Shown here one piece after another: positions 16,755 to 25,405 of a stretch of DNA of 64,000 nt. Position numbers and translations under genes: made by a program. The notes below the pieces were generated by a model. It had not been told where the DNA came from and made no database searches. It saw nothing but the letters and a program-made list of their open reading frames with translations. Where the stretch lies: contig NZ_CP133190.1 of NCBI RefSeq assembly GCF_030913705.1, positions 3,301,501-3,365,500 of the forward strand, read 5' to 3'. The DNA is from Anaerocolumna sp. MB42-C2. Its GTDB lineage: Bacteria > Bacillota > Clostridia > Lachnospirales > Lachnospiraceae. Every line of letters starts with the position of its first letter. Positions within the stretch are counted from its first letter, which is position 1.

Positions 16755-17315
16755 ATGCAGATGACTTTTAATACGGATCGTCTTATCTTAAATATTTTAC
16801 ATCCAAATGATGCGGATAAAGTATTAACCTTTTATGAGAACAATAAAGAACATTTCGAACCCTGGGAACCGGAACGTGATCCGAATTTTTATACACTTTC
16901 CTATCAGAGGCTTTCTCTGTCCATAGAATACAACTTAATGCTGCAGTCCAAGCTGCTGCGGTATTGGGTTTTTCTAAAAGAAGCCCCCCATACTATAATC
17001 GGTTCTATCAATTTTTATAATATAATCCGGGGATCTTATTTCACCTGTCAGCTGGGTTATAAATTCGACCAATACCACTTAAATTGCGGTTACGCATTAG
17101 AAAGTGTTCAGGCAGGGATGGAGGTTTTATTGTCGGATTATAAAATACACCGAATCGAAGCAAATATCATGCCGTTAAATACCCGGTCCACCCACCTTAT
17201 TGAGAAACTGGGATTTTCTTATGAAGGCCTGTCTAAATCCAGCATCCATATTAATCATAAGTGGGAAGATCATGCCCGATATGCTTATATCAATACAGAG
17301 TTTGAAGAATACTAA
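16755..17315 (+). CDS. GNAT N-acetyltransferase (RimJ/RimL type)
   Basis: A 186-residue acetyltransferase of the RimJ/RimL branch. It opens with TDRLILNILHPNDADKVL, has YKIHRIEANIMPLNTRSTHL and the closing LIEKLGFSYEG. The family uses acetyl-CoA to acetylate N-terminal amines of ribosomal proteins or small molecules; the substrate cannot be read from sequence. It starts 70 bases after the activase gene with AGGAG ten bases before ATG. A repeat-rich intergenic region follows. Confidence 0.85.
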   Translation: MQMTFNTDRLILNILHPNDADKVLTFYENNKEHFEPWEPERDPNFYTLSYQRLSLSIEYNLMLQSKLLRYWVFLKEAPHTIIGSINFYNIIRGSYFTCQLGYKFDQYHLNCGYALESVQAGMEVLLSDYKIHRIEANIMPLNTRSTHLIEKLGFSYEGLSKSSIHINHKWEDHARYAYINTEFEEY

Positions 17316-17326
17316 TAGTATAACAA

Positions 17327-17540
17327 AGTGGGCAAGTCCACTTCAACTCTCCGTTCCCCTCATTCATGAGGGACTATTCTACTTTGGACGCTGAGGGAGG
17401 TCAGCCTTGCTGGCATAATTCCATACGCACGATTGCGCATTCTGCCCGGTAGGGCTTTTTATTTACCGGGGAAGTTCTGAGAACTTTCCTGGTAAATAGA
17501 GAATGATTTGAGTGAAAATTACACCCAAACCATTCTATCT
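17327..17540. repeat. Composite intergenic element, copy 2: stacked hairpins with the GCATTCTGCC...GGGCTTTTT core
   Basis: The gap between two genes is filled with short palindromes. In order: AAGTGGGC/GTCCACTT (about 17331-17349), CCCCTCAT/ATGAGGG (about 17356-17373), core GCGCATTCTGCCCGGTAGGG plus CTTTTT (17435-17460), a hairpin ATTTACC...GGTAAAT around GGAAGTTC/GAACTTTCC (17461-17497), and AGAATGATTTGAGTG/CACCCAAACCATTCT (about 17500-17538). The first two hairpins recur at 48584-48645. The core and the GGAAGTTC hairpin recur at 35903-35966. The last stem could terminate the minus-strand gene that ends at 17550. Confidence 0.7.
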
Positions 17541-17549
17541 AACTAATCT

Positions 17550-19037
17550 TTAATTTAAGGTAATAGGAATATACCAATAACCAAATTCTCCTGTTCTTTG
17601 AGTTTTTCTCTTTACACATTTAAAATTTTCAAACCCAAACATTTTAGCCATAAATTTTTCTCTGTTGTGGTAGATTCCAGGTACACCAAGAATATAACTG
17701 AACCCATTCTTATCATTCATTCTGGCAAAAATCAGATGTCTGTAACTATAATATCCATGCAACAGAAAACTATTATTGCCTAATATCCAGGCTTCCATTG
17801 GAAACATTCCAATATCCTGGGGTTCTAATCTTACACACCAGGCAATTTCGTTATCTTCAAAGGGATACATTCTCGGGAAAGAACGGTATATCTTTTTTGC
17901 TAAAGGATGGTCCTCAAAGAACGGCTGTCTCTCTCCATCTTTTTGGCACTCTTCTTCCTGTAATTTTGATTGTCTGTCTTCTGCTATAGTCTGGGGTTCC
18001 ATAACGTTTTGTAAATCATCTTTCTGTGAACCAGTATTCTGCAAATTAAAATCGTCAAAAGCAGTAGTCTTTCCCCCTTCAAATTGCTCTGCTTCTACAG
18101 ATTTATTATAATTTATGTTATCGCTTAAGGGTTTCTGCCAGGAAGAATCAGATGTAAACCTATTTTTATTATAAAAGTTATAATCAATGGAATTGGATTC
18201 CTCCGCTTGCTCTTTCCTATCCCCTTTTAACAACTCTTCTTTCTGAAGAATTTCAACGGGAGCATTTAATTCATCAACAATACGATTCTCTTCTTCTTTT
18301 TCACTTTTTCCATCTTCTTTATTTTCTTTTCGGTTATCGTTCTGACTTTCATCCTTACTTACTTCATTGGCTGCTACTTCTGTTGCTTCTTTCTGTCTTA
18401 TTCCAATATTTGATTCTGTCTCTCCTGCTTCTTTTTTATCCGCAAAATCATTAAACACTTCCCCCTCATTATTCGGGGCTTCTTCTAATAATTCTTTTTG
18501 TTCAACCTGCTTTACAGAATTTTCAGAATCTTTTTTAACCTGCTCTTTAACCGTTATTTCTTTTTGATTCTCTGTACTCTTTGTCAGTTGATCAAGTCTG
18601 GTTACATAAACAGCTGCTGCCTGTAATTCTTTTTCATACTTTGCGCTCTCTATTCCGGTCACCAGCTCCATAGTTATGGGGACATCATCCCAGGAAGTAG
18701 CAAAAAATTTCCTTTCCGTGAGATACAATACGATTCCGCCCATATCATCCAAGCTATAGGAGGAATTCATAATATGTAAGGAGTCTGTTACCGTCTTATA
18801 GTCACCGACTCCGTTTTTAACCTGGAATGTTCCAAGTAAGATACCCTCAAGCCCATCATTTCTTCTTTTAAATATATACACCTTTAATTGTTTATCATTT
18901 AAACTGGGTGCCGCAATATGGAGGGTGCATTTACACTGTCCGTTTCTAGCTTCTACTCTGGCATAACCTACATTATTTTTCTTCGCCCCGTCTTCATAAT
19001 TATACATGTATGAAACTAATCTTTTATAGTCAGGCAT
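17550..19037 (-). CDS. Protein of unknown function with a low-complexity acidic centre
   Basis: A 495-residue protein I do not recognise. Residues 1-140 form a compact beta-rich domain (RLVSYMYNYEDG, GYARVEARNGQCKCTLHI). Residues about 150-370 are highly charged and low complexity, rich in E, K, N and Q. Residues about 385-495 form a second folded domain (HPLAKKIYRSFPRMYPFEDN, and FARMNDKNGFSYILGVPG). No signal peptide or membrane segment. Two folded ends on a long flexible tether suggest an adaptor. Monocistronic. The ATG has AGGGAG about eight bases upstream. Confidence 0.7.
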   Translation of the reverse strand: MPDYKRLVSYMYNYEDGAKKNNVGYARVEARNGQCKCTLHIAAPSLNDKQLKVYIFKRRNDGLEGILLGTFQVKNGVGDYKTVTDSLHIMNSSYSLDDMGGIVLYLTERKFFATSWDDVPITMELVTGIESAKYEKELQAAAVYVTRLDQLTKSTENQKEITVKEQVKKDSENSVKQVEQKELLEEAPNNEGEVFNDFADKKEAGETESNIGIRQKEATEVAANEVSKDESQNDNRKENKEDGKSEKEEENRIVDELNAPVEILQKEELLKGDRKEQAEESNSIDYNFYNKNRFTSDSSWQKPLSDNINYNKSVEAEQFEGGKTTAFDDFNLQNTGSQKDDLQNVMEPQTIAEDRQSKLQEEECQKDGERQPFFEDHPLAKKIYRSFPRMYPFEDNEIAWCVRLEPQDIGMFPMEAWILGNNSFLLHGYYSYRHLIFARMNDKNGFSYILGVPGIYHNREKFMAKMFGFENFKCVKRKTQRTGEFGYWYIPITLN

Positions 19038-19185
19038 TTTTTACTCCCTTACTTTCCCGTGTCTGATAGCACAGTTAACAAGTTGTACAATCATCGCACT
19101 AATATACTTATATTAATTATATTCTGCTCATTAAAATATATGACAAAGCTTGGATAATCTTAGGAGGTTCATTATTCAAAATGAA

Positions 19186-19299
19186 AATGGGATGTATCTC
19201 CCACAGATTAATCCTTTACCCTTTCAGGTTTTGAATTTTGTATTCTTCCGATCGTAATTATCCGGTGAATATTAGTCTGCGGGGATGATACATCCCATT
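19186..19299 (-). terminator. Long hairpin downstream of yqeY
   Basis: Arms AATGGGATGTATC (19186-19198) and GATACATCCCATT (19287-19299) pair perfectly; inside them CCCACAGATTAAT pairs imperfectly with ATTAGTCTGCGGGG. The loop is about 60 bases. On the minus strand the distal arm is followed by TTTTCATTTTG, so it can act as terminator for yqeY. The length is greater than a usual terminator, as with other long hairpins in the window. Confidence 0.55.
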
Positions 19300-19320
19300 G
19301 TTATTGGTGTAGGTTTAAGT

Positions 19321-19767
19321 TTAATTAAATAAGGCGGCAACCATATCGTTTACCATCTTACCATCTGCCTTACCTTTTACTTTTGGCATAAGCTCTTTCA
19401 TGATCTTTCCTTTATCTTTCGCCGTTGGTTCGGTTATAGATAAATCAGCCAAAACTTCGCTAATCACTTTTTTAATCTCTTCTTCAGTCATAAATTGAGG
19501 TGCAAATTCAGTTAATACAGAAATTCTCATATTACATTCCTCTGTAATATCCGTTCTGTCTGCCGGTGCGGATTCTAAGGTTTCTTTTAACTGCTTAATT
19601 TCTTTTAATACAACTGCATTCTCTTCCTCTTCGGTTAAATCCGATCTCTTATCAATGGCTACGTTTTTGAGTGCGGTCAAAAGAGCCGAAAGTGCATCCT
19701 TTCTTCCTTTGTCACCGGCCTTCATAGCCTTAACCATTTCTGCTCTTACAAGTTCAATTTTAGTCAT
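19321..19767 (-). CDS. yqeY: GatB/YqeY domain-containing protein
   Basis: A 148-residue helical protein of the YqeY family, related to the tail domain of GatB. Opening IELVRAEMVKAMKAGDKGRKDALSALL and closing GKADGKMVNDMV match the family. GatB-type tails bind tRNA; stand-alone YqeY may have a tRNA-linked role, not well defined. It lies 29 bases after the ABC-F gene with AGGAGG six bases before ATG, so the two could be co-transcribed. Confidence 0.9.
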   Translation of the reverse strand: MTKIELVRAEMVKAMKAGDKGRKDALSALLTALKNVAIDKRSDLTEEEENAVVLKEIKQLKETLESAPADRTDITEECNMRISVLTEFAPQFMTEEEIKKVISEVLADLSITEPTAKDKGKIMKELMPKVKGKADGKMVNDMVAALFN

Positions 19768-19796
19768 AATAATACCTCCTAAATGTATATATATAA

Positions 19797-21617
19797 TTAT
19801 TTTTTTGCATTTTCAATTTGTTCTGCCAAATCATTCAGATACATCCAACGATCCATTTTTTCTTCCAGTTTCTTTTCTAAAGAACTTTTCTGCTCTATTA
19901 ATTCACTTAACTTTGCATAATTACTGGATTCTTTCGCCATTGCGGCTTCTATCTCATTAAGACTGTCTTCCAGCTCTGCTATAACAGTATCAATTTCATC
20001 AAACTCTTTTTGTTCGTTGTAAGTGAATTTTAATTTAACTTCCCTGGTTTTTTGTTTACCGTCTTTGGAGGCATCACCGGAGTTATTGTTTTTACTGTCG
20101 CTTTCCTTGCCTTTTTCCCGGGACCTTTCCCTATCGCATACGGCATCCTTATAATCGGTAAAACCTCCTTCATATTGCCTAATGATTCCATTTTCTTCAA
20201 ATGCAAAGATACGGCTTACGATACGGTCTAAAAAATACCTGTCATGGGATACGGTTAACACAATACCATCAAAATTATCCAGATAATCCTCCAATATGGT
20301 GAGGGTTTTAATATCAAGGTCATTGGTAGGCTCATCTAAAATCAGGACATTGGGCGCTTCCATTAATACTTTTAACAGATATAACCTTCTCTTCTCCCCG
20401 CCGGATAACTTACTGATCAGGGAGTACTGCATGGCCCCGGTAAACAAAAATTTTTCAAGCATCTGGGAGGCACTGGCACTTCCCTCGCTGGTTTCTATAT
20501 ATTCTGCCACATTACGGATATACTCAATCACTTTGAGACTTTCGTCCATGTATTCATTTTCCTGAGAAAAGTAACCGATTTTAACGGTTGTTCCCATCTC
20601 TACATAACCCTCGTCCGGCTCTGCATTCCCGGTAATAATTTTTAACAGTGTTGTTTTTCCGCTGCCGTTAGGACCGACAACACCTAACCGGTCGTTTTTT
20701 AACATGATATAGTTAAAATCCTTAATTAACTGCCTGTCCCCATATGCTTTACTAATATGGCTGATCTCAACGGTTTTCTTCCCCAATCTGGAAGACAGAG
20801 AATTTAATTCAACGTTTTTATCTTTTTCTATAACCTTACGGTCTCTTAATTCTTCGAAGCGCTGTATATGAGCTTTCTGCTTGGTAGATCTCGCTTTGGC
20901 ACCACGCATCATCCACTCTAAATCCATGCGGTACAGACTTTTATTCTTCCGCTCGGTAGCCATCTCCATGTCTTCCCGTTCTGCTTTTAACTGAAGGAAT
21001 TTAGTATAATTCGCTATATAAGTATATATATTTCCTTTATCTATTTCAACTATTTTATTTGTTACCGTATCGAGGAAATAACGGTCATGCGTTACCATAA
21101 TAAACGCACCCTGGTATTTATTCAGATAATCCTCCAGCCACTCTGCCATTTCATTGTCCAAATGATTGGTAGGCTCGTCTAAAACCAGGATTTCGGCCGG
21201 AGTTAACAGAGTTCTTACTAATGCCACTCTCTTTTTCTGACCTCCCGATAAGGTATTCACTTGTCCTTCATAGTCTTCTATTCCTAATTTCTGCAGCATG
21301 GTTTTTGCTTCACCCTCCAGATTACGGTACTCTTCCGCTGCTTTTTTACCATGTACAACATTTTCCAATATCGTCAGGTTTTCGTTGAATACGGGAGTTT
21401 GTGCCAGGTATTCCACCCGCACATTTTTGCCTTTTATAACACCTCCCTCATCCGGTTCTTCTAACCCTGCGATGACTTTTAATAAGGTAGATTTCCCGGT
21501 TCCGTTAATACCGATTACGCCTATTTTATCTCCTTCATTAATCCCCAGGGTTACCTGATCAAATAAAATTTTATCGGTAAAGCTTTTGCTCATTTTTTCT
21601 ATGTTTAACAAATTCAT
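19797..21617 (-). CDS. ABC-F family ATPase (Uup/YfmR-like ribosome-associated)
   Basis: A 606-residue soluble protein with two ABC domains and no membrane segment. Walker A GINGTGKST (near 35) and GPNGSGKTT (near 317); signatures LSGGQKKR and LSGGEKRR; Walker B LVLDEPTNHLD and LILDEPTNDLD. The linker (about 200-275) is the ABC-F P-site tRNA interaction element. A C-terminal coiled coil (about 535-606) points to the Uup/YfmR branch. ABC-F proteins bind the ribosomal E site and relieve stalling; some confer antibiotic resistance. No upstream attenuator peptide was seen. Start has AAGGAG eight bases upstream. Confidence 0.9.
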   Translation of the reverse strand: MNLLNIEKMSKSFTDKILFDQVTLGINEGDKIGVIGINGTGKSTLLKVIAGLEEPDEGGVIKGKNVRVEYLAQTPVFNENLTILENVVHGKKAAEEYRNLEGEAKTMLQKLGIEDYEGQVNTLSGGQKKRVALVRTLLTPAEILVLDEPTNHLDNEMAEWLEDYLNKYQGAFIMVTHDRYFLDTVTNKIVEIDKGNIYTYIANYTKFLQLKAEREDMEMATERKNKSLYRMDLEWMMRGAKARSTKQKAHIQRFEELRDRKVIEKDKNVELNSLSSRLGKKTVEISHISKAYGDRQLIKDFNYIMLKNDRLGVVGPNGSGKTTLLKIITGNAEPDEGYVEMGTTVKIGYFSQENEYMDESLKVIEYIRNVAEYIETSEGSASASQMLEKFLFTGAMQYSLISKLSGGEKRRLYLLKVLMEAPNVLILDEPTNDLDIKTLTILEDYLDNFDGIVLTVSHDRYFLDRIVSRIFAFEENGIIRQYEGGFTDYKDAVCDRERSREKGKESDSKNNNSGDASKDGKQKTREVKLKFTYNEQKEFDEIDTVIAELEDSLNEIEAAMAKESSNYAKLSELIEQKSSLEKKLEEKMDRWMYLNDLAEQIENAKK

Positions 21618-21803
21618 GGTTAGAACTCCTTCCAGTGTGCCGATACGCTTAAATTCGAATTAATGATCAGTACACTAGTTTCTGTGGGGTAATTATTAAA
21701 AATCCTGTATTCTAAAGAATACCATATTTGAGGTTATTATACCACATTTTCTTGGCTTTGGATCTTTAACAAAAAAAAATTTTATTTTTTTTCGAAAAGG
21801 GCT

Positions 21804-21846
21804 ACTATATCTAGTGCAGATATGATATAATACCACTGCATATAGT
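21804..21846. promoter_or_regulatory. Two NrdR boxes around the nrdDG promoter
   Basis: Box 1 is ACTATATCTAGT (21804-21815) and box 2 ACTGCATATAGT (21835-21846). Both match the NrdR pattern ACnnnATATAGT or its reverse. Their centres are 31 bp apart, three helical turns, as NrdR pairs usually are. A TATAAT (21826-21831) lies between them. NrdR, an ATP-cone repressor that senses (d)ATP, would repress nrdDG here. Confidence 0.75.
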
Positions 21847-21921
21847 AATGATTACAAATAAGGTTTTATCATCGGACAGGTGATAGATTGAAAGCAGTAT
21901 ATTAGAAAGAAGGAATTATCA

Positions 21922-24042
21922 ATGATAAAAGTGGTAAAAAAAGATAATACCAAAGAAGATTTTAATGTTCAGAAAGTTATCCATGCCGTTGATAAATCAG
22001 CGCAGCGGGCTCTTATTAAATTCACACCGAAAGAGCATGAGTTCATTTGTCATTTTGTAGAAGACAAAGTAAAAGAAATGAATAAAAACGAGATATATAT
22101 CAGTGAAATGCATAATGTGGTAGAAAGTGCCTTGGAACAGACGAATCCACTGGTTGCTAAGAGTTACAGGGATTACCGCAATTATAAGCAGGATTTTGTA
22201 CATATGTTAGATGAAGTATATAAAAAGAGCCAGTCCATTATGTATATCGGGGACAAAGAAAACAGCAATACGGACAGTGCTTTGGTTTCTACCAAACGGA
22301 GTCTTATTTTTAATCAGCTGAATAAAGAATTATACCAGAAATTCTTTTTAACTACCGAAGAACTGCAGGCTGCCAGAGACGGTTATATTTACATACATGA
22401 TATGTCCGCCAGAAGAGATACCATGAACTGCTGTTTATTTGACGTAAAACAGGTTCTAAAAGGCGGATTTGAGATGGGTAACCTTTGGTACAACGAACCG
22501 AAAACTTTAAATGTTGCCTTTGACGTAATCGGAGACATCGTACTTAGTGCAGCCAGTCAGCAGTACGGCGGTTTTACCGTACCAAGCGTAGATCTTTTAC
22601 TGGAGCCCTATGCAGAGAAATCCTATGCTTTATTTTATGATAAATATACAAATCTGGGTATTTCACCGGAACAGGCGGAAGCGGAAGCACTAAAGGATGT
22701 GAAAGAGGACTTTGAAAAAGGTTTTCAGGGCTGGGAATATAAGTTTAACACCGTAGCCAGCAGCCGGGGTGATTATCCGTTTATTACGGTTACAACCGGT
22801 ACGGGAACGGGCAGATTTGCTAAAATGGCCTCTATTGCTCTGCTTGATGTAAGGCGTATGGGACAGGGTAAAAAAGAATGTAAAAAACCTGTGCTATTTC
22901 CCAAAATTGTATTCCTGTACGACCAAAACTTGCACGGGAAAGGCTGTGAACTGGAGGATGTTTTTGAGGCCGGTATCCACTGCTCCAGTAAAACTATGTA
23001 TCCGGACTGGCTGAGTTTAACCGGTGATGGTTATGTTGCAAGTATGTATAAGAAATATGGAGAAATTATCAGTCCTATGGGGTGCCGCGCCTTTTTATCC
23101 CCCTGGTACAGAGAAGGCGGCTTAAAACCTGCTAATGATCTGGATACACCCGTTTTTATCGGCCGTTTTAACATCGGTGCCGTAAGTTTACACCTTCCAA
23201 TGATTTTAGCAAAAGCAAGGCAGGAAAGCCGGGATTTTTATGAGGTATTAGATTATTATCTTAACCTGATCCGTAATCTGCATATCAGAACTTATGAATA
23301 TCTGGGAGAAATGAGAGCCTCCACCAACCCTCTGGCATATTGCGAAGGCGGTTTTTACGGCGGACATCTTGGAATTCATGAGAAAATAAAACCCATATTA
23401 AGCTCAGCCACTGCCTCCTTTGGAATTACTGCTTTAAATGAACTTCAGCAATTGTATAATAAGAGATCCCTGGCAGAAGACGGGGAATTTGCATTAGAGG
23501 TTTTAGGGTATATCAACAAAAAAATATCAGAATTTAAAGACGAAGACGGTCATCTTTATGCTATCTACGGAACTCCTGCGGAGAGTCTGTGCGGTCTTCA
23601 GGTACAGCAATTCAGAAAAAAATACGGAATTATTGAAAATGTGTCCGACCGTGAGTATGTAAGTAACAGTTTCCACTGCCATGTAACGGAAGATATTACC
23701 CCGATACAGAAACAGGATCTGGAATACCGTTTCTGGGATCTATCCAACGGCGGAAAGATTCAATACGTTAAATATCCGATTAATTATAATTTAAGTGCAA
23801 TAAAAGCGCTGGTAAGACGAGCAATGGACATGGGCTTTTATGAGGGTGTCAACTTATCTTTGGCTTACTGCGATGACTGCGGTCATCAGGAACTGGAGAT
23901 GGATATATGTCCGAAATGCGGCAGCAGCAATCTGACTAAAATAGACCGTATGAATGGCTACCTGTCCTATTCCAGAGTAAAAGGCGATACCCGTTTGAAT
24001 GATGCAAAAATGGCAGAGATCAAGGAAAGGAAAAGTATGTAA
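21922..24042 (+). CDS. nrdD: NrdD, anaerobic (class III) ribonucleoside-triphosphate reductase
   Basis: A 706-residue oxygen-sensitive glycyl radical enzyme that makes dNTPs from NTPs, using formate or a thiol reductant. An N-terminal ATP-cone (residues 1-90, VVKKDNTKEDFNVQKV) provides allosteric control. The core has DMSARRDTMNCC and the C-terminal zinc site CDDC...CPKC, followed by the glycyl radical motif RMNGYLS near residue 680. Start ATG follows AAGGA. The stop overlaps the nrdG start by one base, so the two are translationally coupled. NrdR boxes precede it. Confidence 0.96.
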   Translation: MIKVVKKDNTKEDFNVQKVIHAVDKSAQRALIKFTPKEHEFICHFVEDKVKEMNKNEIYISEMHNVVESALEQTNPLVAKSYRDYRNYKQDFVHMLDEVYKKSQSIMYIGDKENSNTDSALVSTKRSLIFNQLNKELYQKFFLTTEELQAARDGYIYIHDMSARRDTMNCCLFDVKQVLKGGFEMGNLWYNEPKTLNVAFDVIGDIVLSAASQQYGGFTVPSVDLLLEPYAEKSYALFYDKYTNLGISPEQAEAEALKDVKEDFEKGFQGWEYKFNTVASSRGDYPFITVTTGTGTGRFAKMASIALLDVRRMGQGKKECKKPVLFPKIVFLYDQNLHGKGCELEDVFEAGIHCSSKTMYPDWLSLTGDGYVASMYKKYGEIISPMGCRAFLSPWYREGGLKPANDLDTPVFIGRFNIGAVSLHLPMILAKARQESRDFYEVLDYYLNLIRNLHIRTYEYLGEMRASTNPLAYCEGGFYGGHLGIHEKIKPILSSATASFGITALNELQQLYNKRSLAEDGEFALEVLGYINKKISEFKDEDGHLYAIYGTPAESLCGLQVQQFRKKYGIIENVSDREYVSNSFHCHVTEDITPIQKQDLEYRFWDLSNGGKIQYVKYPINYNLSAIKALVRRAMDMGFYEGVNLSLAYCDDCGHQELEMDICPKCGSSNLTKIDRMNGYLSYSRVKGDTRLNDAKMAEIKERKSM

Positions 24043-24536
24043 TGAGATATCACAATATAACCAAGGATGATATGCTTAATGGGACCGGACTACGTGTGGT
24101 ATTATGGGTATCCGGCTGTACTCATGGCTGCCCGGGCTGTCAGAATCCAATAACCTGGGACATTAATGATGGATTAATTTTTGATGCTTCTGCAAAAGAA
24201 GAACTTTTTGCAGAACTTAGAAAAGATTATATCGAAGGAATTACCTTAAGCGGAGGAGACCCTCTTCATCCTGCCAACCGTTCGGAAATCGGCGCCCTGG
24301 TAGAAGAAATCCATGCAACCTTTCCAGGTAAAAATATCTGGATCTATACCGGATTTAACTGGGATGACATACATACGCTTTCCTTTCTGCCTTTTGTGGA
24401 TGTTATTGTAGACGGCAGATTTCAAATTGAGCTTTTAGACAGCCAGCTTCATTGGCGGGGCAGCAGCAACCAGAATGTTATTGACGTAAAAGAATCCTTG
24501 TCACACAATAAACTTACGATATTACAAAGTACATAA
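24042..24536 (+). CDS. nrdG: NrdG, class III RNR activating protein
   Basis: A 164-residue radical SAM enzyme that cleaves SAM to place the glycyl radical on NrdD. The cluster motif is CTHGCPGC near residue 26 and the SAM-binding segment is LSGGDPL near 76. Length and the LRVVLWVSGC opening are standard. It begins within the nrdD stop codon (TAATG). Confidence 0.95.
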   Translation: MRYHNITKDDMLNGTGLRVVLWVSGCTHGCPGCQNPITWDINDGLIFDASAKEELFAELRKDYIEGITLSGGDPLHPANRSEIGALVEEIHATFPGKNIWIYTGFNWDDIHTLSFLPFVDVIVDGRFQIELLDSQLHWRGSSNQNVIDVKESLSHNKLTILQST

Positions 24537-24648
24537 TCATTCCTGATAAATAATTGAATCATACGATCTTTGCGAGATACCTATATACATTATAGCAGTC
24601 TCGCAATTACTTGATTTTACTTTCATCTATAAGGAGGTACCATGTGTT

Positions 24649-25170
24649 ATGGAATATTTAATCAGAGAATGTACCCAGAATGATCTTCCTATACTTCGCG
24701 AAATATCTTACCAGACCTATGATGATGCATTCCGGGATAAAAATACGGACTCCAGTATGAAGGCCTATTTGGAACAGGCTTTTGATATTAAAAAGCTGCG
24801 CAAGGAATTATTAAACAGTAATTCCATATTTTATCTTCTATTTATTATGGAGGAACTGGCCGGTTACCTGAAATTAAATGACTACAAGGTACAGACGGAT
24901 ATAAATGACCAGCAGTCCCTTGAAATTGAACGAATCTATATAAAAAGAGAGTATCAAGGTCTGGGCTTTGGCAAGCTGTTACTGCAGAAGTCGACTTTAG
25001 TTGCAAGGAATCGAAACAAATCCTACCTCTGGCTTGGTGTCTGGGAGAAAAATGAGACTGCTCTTTCCTTTTACATAAGAAATGGTTTTTATAAAATGGG
25101 TGAACATTCTTTCTTTATGGGACCGGAAGAACAGACTGATTATCTCATGCGCAAAGATTTAACCGATTAA
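24649..25170 (+). CDS. GNAT N-acetyltransferase (PaiA-like)
   Basis: A 173-residue acetyltransferase. The acetyl-CoA loop is REYQGLGFGKLL near residue 105, followed by LWLGVWEKNETALSFYIRNGF, which resembles PaiA-type spermidine/spermine acetyltransferases and related GNATs. Substrate unproven. AAGGAGG lies eleven bases before this ATG; another ATG at 24642, closer to it, opens only a 13-codon out-of-frame reading that stops early. Confidence 0.85.
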   Translation: MEYLIRECTQNDLPILREISYQTYDDAFRDKNTDSSMKAYLEQAFDIKKLRKELLNSNSIFYLLFIMEELAGYLKLNDYKVQTDINDQQSLEIERIYIKREYQGLGFGKLLLQKSTLVARNRNKSYLWLGVWEKNETALSFYIRNGFYKMGEHSFFMGPEEQTDYLMRKDLTD

Positions 25171-25189
25171 TCTCAGATATAAGATAGAG

Positions 25190-25279
25190 TCAGTCTGCTG
25201 GCACTTTCGCGCCCCCGCAGATTGGTTAACAACATACATCCACTCCCCGAGGTATGCATCCTGCCCGGGCGGGCTTTTT
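25190..25279. repeat. Dispersed intergenic element, copy 3 (GCATCCTGCCCGGGCGGGCTTTTT core)
   Basis: CAGTCTGC pairs with GCAGATTG (one G-U) in the first half, and the core ATGCATCCTGCCCGGGCGGG plus CTTTTT is at 25254-25279. Unlike the other copies it lacks the downstream variable-stem hairpin. GAGGTATGCATCC here also resembles copy 1. Confidence 0.6.
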
Positions 25280-25303
25280 CTTTTATAGCTTGAAATAAAT
25301 AAT

Positions 25304-25350
25304 AAGCCTCCCCTTTCTCATTCAAACAAGAGATATCTGGGAGGCTTTTT
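25304..25350. terminator. Bidirectional-type terminator between the acetyltransferase and sugar permease genes
   Basis: AAGCCTCCC (25304-25312) pairs with GGGAGGCTT (25339-25347), with a T run to 25350 on the plus strand. The minus strand copy is followed by ATTATTTATTT. The flanking genes converge. Confidence 0.75.
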
Positions 25351-25405
25351 GAGTATATAAGCTTGATTGTACAAACTTTATGTCATAGTGAACAGAAGCA
25401 GATTA

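Noticed and set aside
25171..25405. Plus-strand ORF beginning near 25367 that runs into the permease gene
   Set aside because: It is antisense to the MalG-type permease and has no ribosome site.
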